From positions 310,001 to 374,000 of the forward strand of contig NZ_FMAD01000005.1 of the NCBI RefSeq assembly GCF_900094595.1: a stretch of 64,000 nucleotides of DNA, read 5' to 3'. Origin of the DNA: Cupriavidus alkaliphilus (lineage in GTDB: Bacteria; Pseudomonadota; Gammaproteobacteria; Burkholderiales; Burkholderiaceae). Under the pieces are notes generated by a model. That model worked only from the letters and a program-made list of their open reading frames with translations. It ran no database searches and was not told the DNA's origin. Of this stretch, positions 8,730-15,719 are shown in pieces (position 1 is the stretch's first letter; the number at the start of each line of letters is the position of its first letter). The translations under genes were made by a program, and so were the position numbers.

Positions 8730-9390
8730 GCTCGACGCGACCGCCGACGCCCGCGCGCAACTCGACGCCTGGCAGGCCAGCGGCGCCGACCGCGCCGACC
8801 CCGTGCGCTTTCGGCTAATGCAGGCACTGGCCGCCCGCGCGGCCGCACACGGCGGCGCCGCGCGGCCGTTGCTGGAGGCGCGCCTGCAGGCACTGGTCGC
8901 CGCCTATGCCGCCATCGTGCCGGACCACGCCGATAACGCTGGCGAGACCACTTGCCAGCCGGCGCCAACGCCAGCCGTGAGCGCGCTGGGCGCACTGGTC
9001 CACGACCTCGCCGCGCGCGCCAGGCCCGCCATCGCGGCGGCTTCGAACGATGCCCGTCCGCCGTCGCCGGCACCGGCGCAAGCCATGGACACGCCGCTGG
9101 TCGACACCCTCGCCGATTACTTCCGCGAGACCTGGGCCCGGGTCAGCGTCGAGCAGCAGTTCCGCCAGTCGCTGGAGCGCGTGCCGGAGAACGCCGGACC
9201 GCTCAATACCGACCATCTCGTGCATCGCTCGCTGTCGCTGATGCGCGAGACCTCGCCCGAATACCTGAGGCATTTCCTGTCCTATGTCGAGGGCATGGCG
9301 TGGCTGGAGCAGTTGAGCGCGGCCGCGGCGGCGCAAAAGGAAGCGGCCCGCGCCGCCGCCAGGAAGAGTACGCGCGGCAAGGCTCGCTAA
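8722..9390 (+). CDS. DUF2894-family protein, last gene of channel-like operon
   Basis: A 222-residue soluble protein matching, from memory, the DUF2894 family. The N-terminal part is alanine-rich and helical; the C-terminal half has the more conserved-looking stretch LADYFRETWARVSVEQQFRQ and LVHRSLSLMRETSPEYLRHF, then a basic tail (RAAARKSTRGKAR). No signal peptide or membrane segment is seen. The 8-base overlap with the OmpA gene indicates translation coupling. Function unknown; constant association with a channel-like pair suggests a regulator or cytoplasmic cap. Confidence 0.75.
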   Translation: MAELDATADARAQLDAWQASGADRADPVRFRLMQALAARAAAHGGAARPLLEARLQALVAAYAAIVPDHADNAGETTCQPAPTPAVSALGALVHDLAARARPAIAAASNDARPPSPAPAQAMDTPLVDTLADYFRETWARVSVEQQFRQSLERVPENAGPLNTDHLVHRSLSLMRETSPEYLRHFLSYVEGMAWLEQLSAAAAAQKEAARAAARKSTRGKAR

Positions 9391-9425
9391 TAGCAGCATG
9401 GCCGCGGCTCCAGCGCCGGCGGCCC

Positions 9426-10283
9426 TTACGCCTCTGGTTCCTCCACCGCAAACCCGTATAACGCCGCGGCGTTGCGCCATCGCAGCGCCGCGGACAAGGC
9501 CGCACCAGACTCCGCCTGCCACGCGGCGAGGCCGCGGCACTCATCCAGCCGGACCGGCGCCTCGTGGTTGGTCCAGGGCCAATCGCTACCCCACAGCAAC
9601 CGGTCATCGCCTACGATGTCGCGCCATGCCTGCGCCAGCGCGGTCCAGTCGTGCTGCAATTCTTGCGGCGATGGCAGCCGGTATGGCGCGCTGATCTTCA
9701 CCCACACCGGGCGGCGCGCGCGCACGGCCGTGGCGACCTCGAAGACTGCATCGGCAATGCCCGCGCTGCCAGGGCGGCCGAAGTGATCCAGCACCACCGG
9801 CGTGCCGGCATCGCCAAGGGCGGCATCAAGGCGCGCCAGCACCATGCCGCCGTCGCCGTTGCGGGTATGGAGCTCGACGTGCCAGCCCAGCGCGTCGATC
9901 CTGCGGAACAGCCCGCGCCACGGTGCGGTGGCAATGCGCTGCCAGTCCGGATCGCCGTACAGGTTGAGGCGGATCCCACGCACGCCGGCGGCCTGCAGCG
10001 TTTCCAGCTGCGGATCGGTCACCGATGGCTCGACCACTGCCACGCCGCGCAGGCGCTCGGGCCGAGCCTGCAGCGCTGCCAGCAGCGCTGAGTTGTCAGT
10101 GCCCAGGAAACTGGTCTGCACCACCACCCCATACAGGTCGCCCAGGCCGCCGAGCGTTGCCTGCCATTCGTCCAGGCCGGCGGCATAGGCCGGCCGGTAG
10201 CGCACCGAAGCCGTGGCCACGCCGGTATCGAAGACGTGGAAATGGGTATCCACCAGCGGCGAAGCGCGCCTGCTCATCATCAA
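9426..10283 (-). CDS. Amidohydrolase-2 family metal-dependent hydrolase
   Basis: A 285-residue TIM-barrel hydrolase. The N-terminal DTHFHVFD is the metal-binding HxH motif; later blocks are LDHFGRPG and LLWGSDWPWTNHE, the typical end of the barrel in the amidohydrolase-2 family (2-pyrone-4,6-dicarboxylate hydrolase, gamma-lactone hydrolases). Three Met codons stand in a row at the start; any could be used. It is divergent from the GntR regulator with about 100 bases between, and convergent with the DUF2894 gene. Likely a lactone or amide hydrolase of a small carboxylic acid pathway controlled by that regulator. Confidence 0.85.
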   Translation of the reverse strand: MMMSRRASPLVDTHFHVFDTGVATASVRYRPAYAAGLDEWQATLGGLGDLYGVVVQTSFLGTDNSALLAALQARPERLRGVAVVEPSVTDPQLETLQAAGVRGIRLNLYGDPDWQRIATAPWRGLFRRIDALGWHVELHTRNGDGGMVLARLDAALGDAGTPVVLDHFGRPGSAGIADAVFEVATAVRARRPVWVKISAPYRLPSPQELQHDWTALAQAWRDIVGDDRLLWGSDWPWTNHEAPVRLDECRGLAAWQAESGAALSAALRWRNAAALYGFAVEEPEA

Positions 10284-10339
10284 GCCTCCGTGGGGCGGGT
10301 ATATCCGGATATGGCATCCAGACCCGCGTCAGTATTCTA

Positions 10340-10353
10340 GTCCTCTAGAGGAC
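10340..10353. promoter_or_regulatory. Perfect palindrome GTCCTCTAGAGGAC, candidate GntR operator
   Basis: A perfect 14-bp inverted repeat stands 33 bases upstream of the GntR gene and about 55 bases upstream of the divergent amidohydrolase gene. Its position between divergent promoters and its symmetry fit a dimeric winged-helix repressor site. Control by the adjacent GntR protein is inference. Confidence 0.65.
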
Positions 10354-10386
10354 ATAAGCATTCAATCAATTTAGCACGGCTTCGGC

Positions 10387-11136
10387 ATGCCAGACAACGC
10401 ACCGCTCCAGACCACCACCGCCACCGCGGGACTGAGCCGATACGGCCAGATCGCGGCGGCACTGCAGGACAGGATCGTTTCCGGGGCCTGGACCCCGGGC
10501 AGTGCCATCCCGGCCGAAGGGGCGCTGGCCAAGGACTTCGGTATAGCGCTGGGCACCATCCGCCAGGCCATCGCCGTGCTGGTCCAGCAAGGCCTGCTCG
10601 AGCGCGTGCAGGGCAAGGGCACCTTCGTGCGCAAGGGGCTGAGCGGCGCCAGCCTGATGCGTTTCTTTCGCTTCGGCGGCGCCGACGGCGCGCCCGTGGT
10701 GCCCCGCTCTGAAATCCTGTCTTGCCGCGCCGTCCGGCTGGACAAGGCCATGGCCGCGCGCTTCGGGCTGGCAAGCGGCGCGCGCGGGCTGGCGATCTCG
10801 CGCCGCCGCTGGCTGGAAGAGACACCGCGGCTGCTGGAGTCGATCTGGCTGCCGCTGCCGCGCTGCGAAGCCCTGCAGCAACTGCCGCCGGCGCAGTGGG
10901 GCGACCTGCTCTACCCGCTGCTGGGCAGCGCCTGCGGCGTCACGGTCCATCGTGCCGTCGACGATGTGACCTTCCGCACGCTGGCGACGGACGAGGCTGC
11001 GTTGCTGTCGCTGCCCGATGCGCATCCCTGCGCGGTAGTGACCCGACACGCCTTCGACCTGGCCGGGCATTGCATCGAATACCGCCTGACGCGCGGCGAC
11101 GCCTTCGCCTTCCGCTATACCGCCGATGTCCGCTGA
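10387..11136 (+). CDS. GntR-family transcriptional regulator with UTRA-type domain
   Basis: A 249-residue regulator of the HutC subgroup. The winged-helix DNA-binding part is about residues 15-85: YGQIAAALQDRIVSGAWTPG, PAEGALAKDFGIALGTIRQA, and the wing GLLERVQGKGTFV. The C-terminal 150 residues fit a UTRA effector domain (HAFDLAGHCIEYRLTRGDAF). No good ribosome-binding site precedes ATG 10387. It leads two Bug binding-protein genes and is divergent from an amidohydrolase, so its effector is probably the carboxylate bound or hydrolysed by those products. Confidence 0.88.
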   Translation: MPDNAPLQTTTATAGLSRYGQIAAALQDRIVSGAWTPGSAIPAEGALAKDFGIALGTIRQAIAVLVQQGLLERVQGKGTFVRKGLSGASLMRFFRFGGADGAPVVPRSEILSCRAVRLDKAMAARFGLASGARGLAISRRRWLEETPRLLESIWLPLPRCEALQQLPPAQWGDLLYPLLGSACGVTVHRAVDDVTFRTLATDEAALLSLPDAHPCAVVTRHAFDLAGHCIEYRLTRGDAFAFRYTADVR

Positions 11137-11162
11137 AGGACCGTTGCCAAGGAGACAGACCC

Positions 11163-12143
11163 ATGCACGCATGCCACGCGATTGCCGCCGCGGCCACCGC
11201 CATGATCGCCATCGCCACGCCGGCGCAGGCCGCCGACAGCGCCGCAGGCTGGCCGGCGCGTCCCATCACCATCGTGGTGACATACCCGCCGGGCGGCGGC
11301 GCTGACCTGATGGCACGGCTGATCGCGCCCGGCCTCGGGCGCGAGCTGGGGCAGACCGTGGTGGTCGAGAACCGGCCGGGTGCCGGCGGGCAGATCGGCG
11401 CGGCCTATGTCGCCAAGGCAGCGCCCGACGGCTACACACTGATGGTCGATGCCTCGTCCTATGCCGTCAATCCCAGCCTCTATCCGCGCCTGCCCTACGA
11501 TCCGGACAAGGCGTTCCGGCCGCTCGGGGTGCTGGCGCGCTATCCCAATGTGCTGGTCGCCACCGCCAGCTTTCCGGCGGGCAAGGTCAGCGAAGTGGTG
11601 GCCATGGCCAGGCAGAAGCCGGGCTCGGTGGCCTTTGCGTCTTCGGGCAACGGCTCGGCGCAGCATCTGGCCGGCGTGCTGTTCGAGCAGCGCGCCGGCG
11701 TCGACCTGCTGCACGTGCCCTACAAGGGCGGCGGCCCGGCCATGACCGATGTCATTGCCGGACAGGTGCCGCTGTTCTTTGCCAACGTCGCCTCGAGCCT
11801 GCAGCACATCCAGGCCGGCAAGCTCAAGCCGCTGGCCGTGACCAGCCCGTCGCGCACCCCCGCGCTGCCGGCGGTGCCGACCATGCAGGAAGCCGGCGTG
11901 GCCAGCTACGAGGTCTATGAATGGAACGCGGCCTTCATCCCCGCCGCGACACCGGAGCCGGTCGCGGCGAAGCTTGCCGACGCACTGCAGAAGGTCATGA
12001 CCAGCGCCGAGATCCGGCAGCGCGTGGCCGAGCTTGGTGGCGAAGTCGTGGCGGCACCGCCGGCACAAGCGCGCCAGTTCATCGTCGGCCAGGCACGGCT
12101 ATGGGCCAAGGTGATCCGCGACGGCAACATCCGGCCCGAATAA
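11163..12143 (+). CDS. Bug-family (TTT) periplasmic binding protein
   Basis: A 326-residue tripartite-tricarboxylate-transporter-type receptor. ATG 11163 is preceded by AAGGAGACAGACCC and starts a clear Sec signal peptide cleaved near TPAQAADS (about residue 24). Mature motifs are WPARPITIVVTYPPGGGADL, the loop PGAGGQIGAAYVAKA and the second-lobe VPYKGGGPAMTDVIAGQVP. Bug proteins bind carboxylates such as citrate, glutamate or aromatic acids. No TctA/TctB membrane partners lie in this window, so it may be an orphan receptor sharing a distant permease. It lies 26 bases after the GntR gene. Confidence 0.9.
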   Translation: MHACHAIAAAATAMIAIATPAQAADSAAGWPARPITIVVTYPPGGGADLMARLIAPGLGRELGQTVVVENRPGAGGQIGAAYVAKAAPDGYTLMVDASSYAVNPSLYPRLPYDPDKAFRPLGVLARYPNVLVATASFPAGKVSEVVAMARQKPGSVAFASSGNGSAQHLAGVLFEQRAGVDLLHVPYKGGGPAMTDVIAGQVPLFFANVASSLQHIQAGKLKPLAVTSPSRTPALPAVPTMQEAGVASYEVYEWNAAFIPAATPEPVAAKLADALQKVMTSAEIRQRVAELGGEVVAAPPAQARQFIVGQARLWAKVIRDGNIRPE

Positions 12144-12225
12144 CAACCCAGTCGCCCCTATCGCCCCTATCGCCCTTGCCGCGCCACGGCGCGGCTACCG
12201 CAATCGCAAACCGCAGGAGACAAGC

Positions 12226-13215
12226 ATGACCGCAGCCAACCCTTTCCGCCGCCAACTGCTCAAGGCCAGCGCCGCGCTGGGCGCGTGCGCGCTGGCGCCC
12301 ACGCTCGCGCGCGCCCAGGCCTGGCCCGCCAAGCCGGTCCGGCTGGTAGTACCGTTCGCGCCTGGCGGCAGCTCGGAGATCGTCGCGCGCTCGACCGCGG
12401 CGGAGCTGACCAAGCTGCTCGGCGTGTCCGTATTCGTTGAGAACAAGCCGGGTGCCGCCGGCAATATCGCGATGGGCGAAGTCGCGCGCGCCGATGACAA
12501 CCACACGCTGATCCTCGGCCATATCGGCACGCTGGCGGTCAATCCGTTTATCTTCCCGAAGCTGCCGTACGACCCGGTCAAGGACTTCCGCGCGATCTCG
12601 CTGCTGTCCAAGGTGCCGAGCCTGTACGTGGTCCATCCCGACGTGCCCGCGAAGAACCTGAAGGAATTCGTGGCGCTCGCCAAGAGCAAGCCCGGCAAGC
12701 TCAACTATGGTTCGGCCGGCAACGGCAGTGCCGGCCACCTGGCCTTCGAATACCTGAAGGCCGCCACCGGCACCTTCATCACCCACGTGCCATACCGCGG
12801 CAGCGGCCCGCAGATCACCGACCTGCTGTCCGGCCGGCTGGACGCCGCCGCGGTCGGCGCGCCCGCCATCCTCCAGTTCATCAAGGCCGGCAAGGTGCGC
12901 TGCATCGCCACCGGCACCACCCAGCGCATCGCGCAGTTGCCCGATGTGCCCACGGTAGCGGAGCAAGGCTATCCCGGCTTCGAGATGACGCAGTGGTATG
13001 GCCTGCTGGCGCCGGCATCGCTGCCCCAGGCCGCCGCCGACAAGCTGGCCGACGCCACCATGAAAGCCGTGAAGAGCCAGAGCTCGGTCGAGCGCCTGAG
13101 CGCGGACGCGGCCATCGTGGTGGGCGGCACGCCGGCGGAATTCTCGCGCTTCATCGCGCAGGAGCAGCAGCGCTGGAAGCCGATCATTGCGCGGGCCGGT
13201 ATCAAGCCGGACTGA
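12226..13215 (+). CDS. Bug-family (TTT) periplasmic binding protein, second copy
   Basis: A 329-residue paralogue of the preceding protein. The leader MTAANPFRRQLLKASAALGA has a twin-arginine-like RRQLLK, then a hydrophobic core and ALA/RAQA cleavage near residue 29, so export may be by Tat rather than Sec. Bug motifs are present: WPAKPVRLVVPFAPGGSSEI, KPGAAGNIAMGEVA and VPYRGSGPQITDLLSGRLDA. It sits 82 bases downstream of the first receptor. The two copies are clearly different in sequence, so ligands probably differ. Confidence 0.9.
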   Translation: MTAANPFRRQLLKASAALGACALAPTLARAQAWPAKPVRLVVPFAPGGSSEIVARSTAAELTKLLGVSVFVENKPGAAGNIAMGEVARADDNHTLILGHIGTLAVNPFIFPKLPYDPVKDFRAISLLSKVPSLYVVHPDVPAKNLKEFVALAKSKPGKLNYGSAGNGSAGHLAFEYLKAATGTFITHVPYRGSGPQITDLLSGRLDAAAVGAPAILQFIKAGKVRCIATGTTQRIAQLPDVPTVAEQGYPGFEMTQWYGLLAPASLPQAAADKLADATMKAVKSQSSVERLSADAAIVVGGTPAEFSRFIAQEQQRWKPIIARAGIKPD

Positions 13216-13435
13216 TATCGGCCACCATTTCCCGGCGCCCCACGGCTTCTCCTGGCTGCAACGGAGCAAAGGACACGGCACTTGGCCGATCCCGGCGGCC
13301 GTCGGGTGGAAGCCGAACGCGCTACATGCACCATTTACAAACGATGCGGCTTACGGGCGCCGCAGCAACGCGCCGCGACGGTGGCCCGGAACCTGCAAGG
13401 GCTGGCTGCCCCGTTCCACCCTTCAGGAGCCCGCC

Positions 13436-13906
13436 ATGAGCATCTTCAAGGACATCCTCAACAAGCTGCTGGGCAAGGACAAGCCCGCGGCCACCACCAC
13501 CGCGACCACCACCCCACCCGCCGCCGGAACGCCGACTTCAGCGGGCGCGCCGGCCGGCACTGCACCCACCGCCGGCACCGGCGCGGCGCCCGCGGGCAAC
13601 GTCCAGGGCACCACCGGTACACCGGCCGGGGCGCAAGCCACGCCGCTGTCGGGCGTCGATGTCGAGGCCATCATGGACCGAATGGTGCAGCAGAGCGGAC
13701 AGACGCTGAACTGGCGCACGTCCATCGTCGATACGATGAAGGCGCTCGGGATCGACAGCAGCCTGGAACACCGCAAGGAACTGGCGCGCGAGCTGCACTA
13801 CACCGGCGACATGAACGATTCCGCGGCGATGAACGTTTGGCTGCACAAGCGCCTGATGCAGGAGCTGGCCGCCAACGGCGGCAAGCTGCCGAAGGAACTG
13901 TCCTGA
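13436..13906 (+). CDS. DUF3597-family protein
   Basis: A 156-residue protein starting MSIFKDILNKLLGKDKPAA after the site CAGGAGCCCGCC. Residues 18-75 are a low-complexity linker of Ala, Thr, Pro and Gly. Residues 78-155 form the conserved globular part: VDVEAIMDRMVQQSG, LNWRTSIVDTMKALGIDSSL, ELARELHYTGDMNDSAAMNV, typical of DUF3597. Function is unknown in this family; some relatives are annotated as LysM or phage-related small proteins. No operon partner. Confidence 0.85.
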   Translation: MSIFKDILNKLLGKDKPAATTTATTTPPAAGTPTSAGAPAGTAPTAGTGAAPAGNVQGTTGTPAGAQATPLSGVDVEAIMDRMVQQSGQTLNWRTSIVDTMKALGIDSSLEHRKELARELHYTGDMNDSAAMNVWLHKRLMQELAANGGKLPKELS

Positions 13907-13921
13907 GCGATGCAGTGGAAG

Positions 13922-13942
13922 GCGGCGCCGGGCCGGCGCCGC
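13922..13942. terminator. GC-rich hairpin between convergent genes
   Basis: GCGGCGCCG (13922-13930) pairs perfectly with CGGCGCCGC (13934-13942) around a 3-base loop, just after the DUF3597 stop and before the thioredoxin-like stop on the other strand. There is no T run on either side, so factor-independent termination is only a possibility. Confidence 0.4.
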
Positions 13943-13949
13943 GGCGTTC

Positions 13950-14471
13950 TCAGCCCGCGATGCCGGCCCAGCGCAGGTGCTTCGCCCAGTCGCCCTCGCT
14001 GATCACGCCAGACACGCCCTGGCGCTGGCCGTCGGCGCGATAGAAGTAGGTGCGCGGCATTTCACCCATCCAGTCCGGGTCGACCGCATAGCGCAGCCGC
14101 TCTTGCGGCTCGTGCCCGAACACCCACGCGTTGCGCGACAGCCTGACGCGATCGAGCACCTGTTGCACTTGCGGTGAGGCCTCGGCCCTGTCGGTCGCCA
14201 GCGTGACCACGCGCAGGTCCGGATGCCGCGCCCGCAGCTTGCCGAGCGCGTCGAAGTTGCGCTTGCAATAGACGCAATCCAGCGACCACACCACCAGCAC
14301 GAAGGGCTTGCCCTGCTGGCTGGCGGCGATGCGCGCGGCGCTGGCGGAATCGAACACCGCGATGCGGTCGGCGGCCTGGCCGGCGGCATTGGCGGTGCCG
14401 AGCATTAGCGCGCATGCGGTCACGGTGGCAGCGGCGGCGGCCGCAAGCAGTTGGCGGCGCGATCGCATCAT
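13950..14471 (-). CDS. Periplasmic thioredoxin-like protein
   Basis: A 173-residue exported protein. The start at 14471 (MMRSRRQ) overlaps the upstream stop as ATGA and follows AGGAGGG; the leader has twin arginines and a hydrophobic core ending near TANAAGQA. The mature domain is thioredoxin-like: PFVLVVWSLDCVYCKRNFDA holds the redox pair CVYC, unusual in having Val-Tyr between the cysteines. The downstream part (VVTLATDRAEASPQVQQVLD, YFYRADGQRQGVSG) is TlpA-like but lacks some strands. Being the third gene after a TonB receptor and a BNR protein, it may keep a metal or thiol ligand reduced in the periplasm. Confidence 0.8.
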   Translation of the reverse strand: MMRSRRQLLAAAAAATVTACALMLGTANAAGQAADRIAVFDSASAARIAASQQGKPFVLVVWSLDCVYCKRNFDALGKLRARHPDLRVVTLATDRAEASPQVQQVLDRVRLSRNAWVFGHEPQERLRYAVDPDWMGEMPRTYFYRADGQRQGVSGVISEGDWAKHLRWAGIAG

Positions 14472-15715
14472 GCACCCTCCTGGCCGAGCGCGAAGACCTG
14501 GAAGCCTTCGGCCTCGGTGCGCCACAGCACGTAGGCGCGGCCAGCGTGCTCCAGCAAGTGGGGCTGGTCGGAGTCGCGTTCAGTGCCGGCCAGCTTGCGC
14601 GTCTGCCAGGTCTTGCCGCCATCGCGCGACAGCATGGCCGAAAGCCGCGTCTGCTGGCCGTCGAACGACTTCCACACCACCGCGCTGTCGTTGTCGTTCA
14701 GCGCGACGATATCCGCATGCTGCGCACGCGGGTCATCGAGCGGGCGTTGCGCCTGCAGCTTGCCGTCGCGCCAGCGCCCCACCGACACCGTCGGCTTGCC
14801 TGCGCGCACGCTGAACCAGACCATGTGCAGCGTGCCGTCCGGTGCCACCGAAGCGCCGGGGCCGTGGTGCGGGCAGGCGTCGATGCGCCAGTCGTCGAAG
14901 GTGGCGCGTTGCATCGGCGTGGCCTTGCCGTCGGCGCCCAGCAGCGCCAGCGCGTGGTCGCGCGCGTTGGGCGGAAACACATGGCGCCACAGCGCCAGCA
15001 TCCTGCCGTCGGGCGTGGGCGTGAGCGCGATACGGCAGCATTCGCACGACTGGTCGGCAATCTTGTAGTCGCCCTGGAAGCTCTTGCCGTGGTCGGCCGA
15101 TACGGCGTAGTAGATCGCGGCGCCGGCATACGGCTGCTTGCGCGCCTGCGCGGCGGCCACGTCGCGCTTGTCGATCCAGCTGACAAAGACGCGCCCGGCC
15201 GGATCCACCGCGATGGCGTCGAAGCGGTGCGCGATCTGGTCGCGGTTGGCATGCACCGTCAGCGGTTCGGCAAAGGTCTGGCCGCCGTCAGTGGAGCGCG
15301 CAAAGCGGATAAAGCCGGTCCATGGCTTGGGCAGCGGCTGGGTCCAGGTGACGTAGACCTGCCCGTCGGGTCCGGTGGCCACCTTGGGGCGGCTTTCATG
15401 ATCGGCGGCGACGGACTCCGGCGTGGCGTTGACACGCCGCGCCGCGCCGAAGGTGCGACCATAGTCCGTCGACGCGCGCACCGCAACATGCTGGCCGTCC
15501 TTGTAGGCAATCCACAGCTTGCCGTCGCGGTCGAAGGCAGCGCCGGTACCCAGCTCGCTCGTTTTCGGCCTGTCCTGGCCGCCCTGGCCGCCGTGGCCGG
15601 CGTGCGACTGCGCGGCCGCGACCACCGGCGCCAGCGTGGCGCAGGCGACCAGTGCGGCAGCGAGCAGGCGGACAGCGCGGCGGGCGCCAGGCAGGGTTGG
15701 GGTCAGCGTGTTCAC
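14468..15715 (-). CDS. Exported BNR/sialidase-like beta-propeller protein
   Basis: A 415-residue protein from GTG 15715, four bases after the TonB receptor stop. The leader (VNTLTPTLPGARRAVRLL, then an Ala-rich core) ends near VVAAAQSHAG. BNR/Asp-box units are visible, for example RASTDYGRTFG, RSTDGGQTFAEP, SADHGKSFQG and LSRDGGKTWQT, giving a propeller fold. The enzyme residues of true sialidases are not evident, so an actual glycosidase role is doubtful. A conserved-looking SCECC cluster (near residue 230) and an early HAGHGG stretch could bind metal. The gene is translated between a TonB receptor and a thioredoxin-like protein. Confidence 0.75.
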   Translation of the reverse strand: MNTLTPTLPGARRAVRLLAAALVACATLAPVVAAAQSHAGHGGQGGQDRPKTSELGTGAAFDRDGKLWIAYKDGQHVAVRASTDYGRTFGAARRVNATPESVAADHESRPKVATGPDGQVYVTWTQPLPKPWTGFIRFARSTDGGQTFAEPLTVHANRDQIAHRFDAIAVDPAGRVFVSWIDKRDVAAAQARKQPYAGAAIYYAVSADHGKSFQGDYKIADQSCECCRIALTPTPDGRMLALWRHVFPPNARDHALALLGADGKATPMQRATFDDWRIDACPHHGPGASVAPDGTLHMVWFSVRAGKPTVSVGRWRDGKLQAQRPLDDPRAQHADIVALNDNDSAVVWKSFDGQQTRLSAMLSRDGGKTWQTRKLAGTERDSDQPHLLEHAGRAYVLWRTEAEGFQVFALGQEGA

Positions 15716-15719
15716 TGGC

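Noticed and set aside
4452..9390. Calling the four-gene module a Zorya defence system
   Set aside because: Only the channel-like pair resembles ZorA/ZorB in plan. No ZorC, ZorD or ZorE homologue and no neighbouring defence genes are seen, so defence is not supported.
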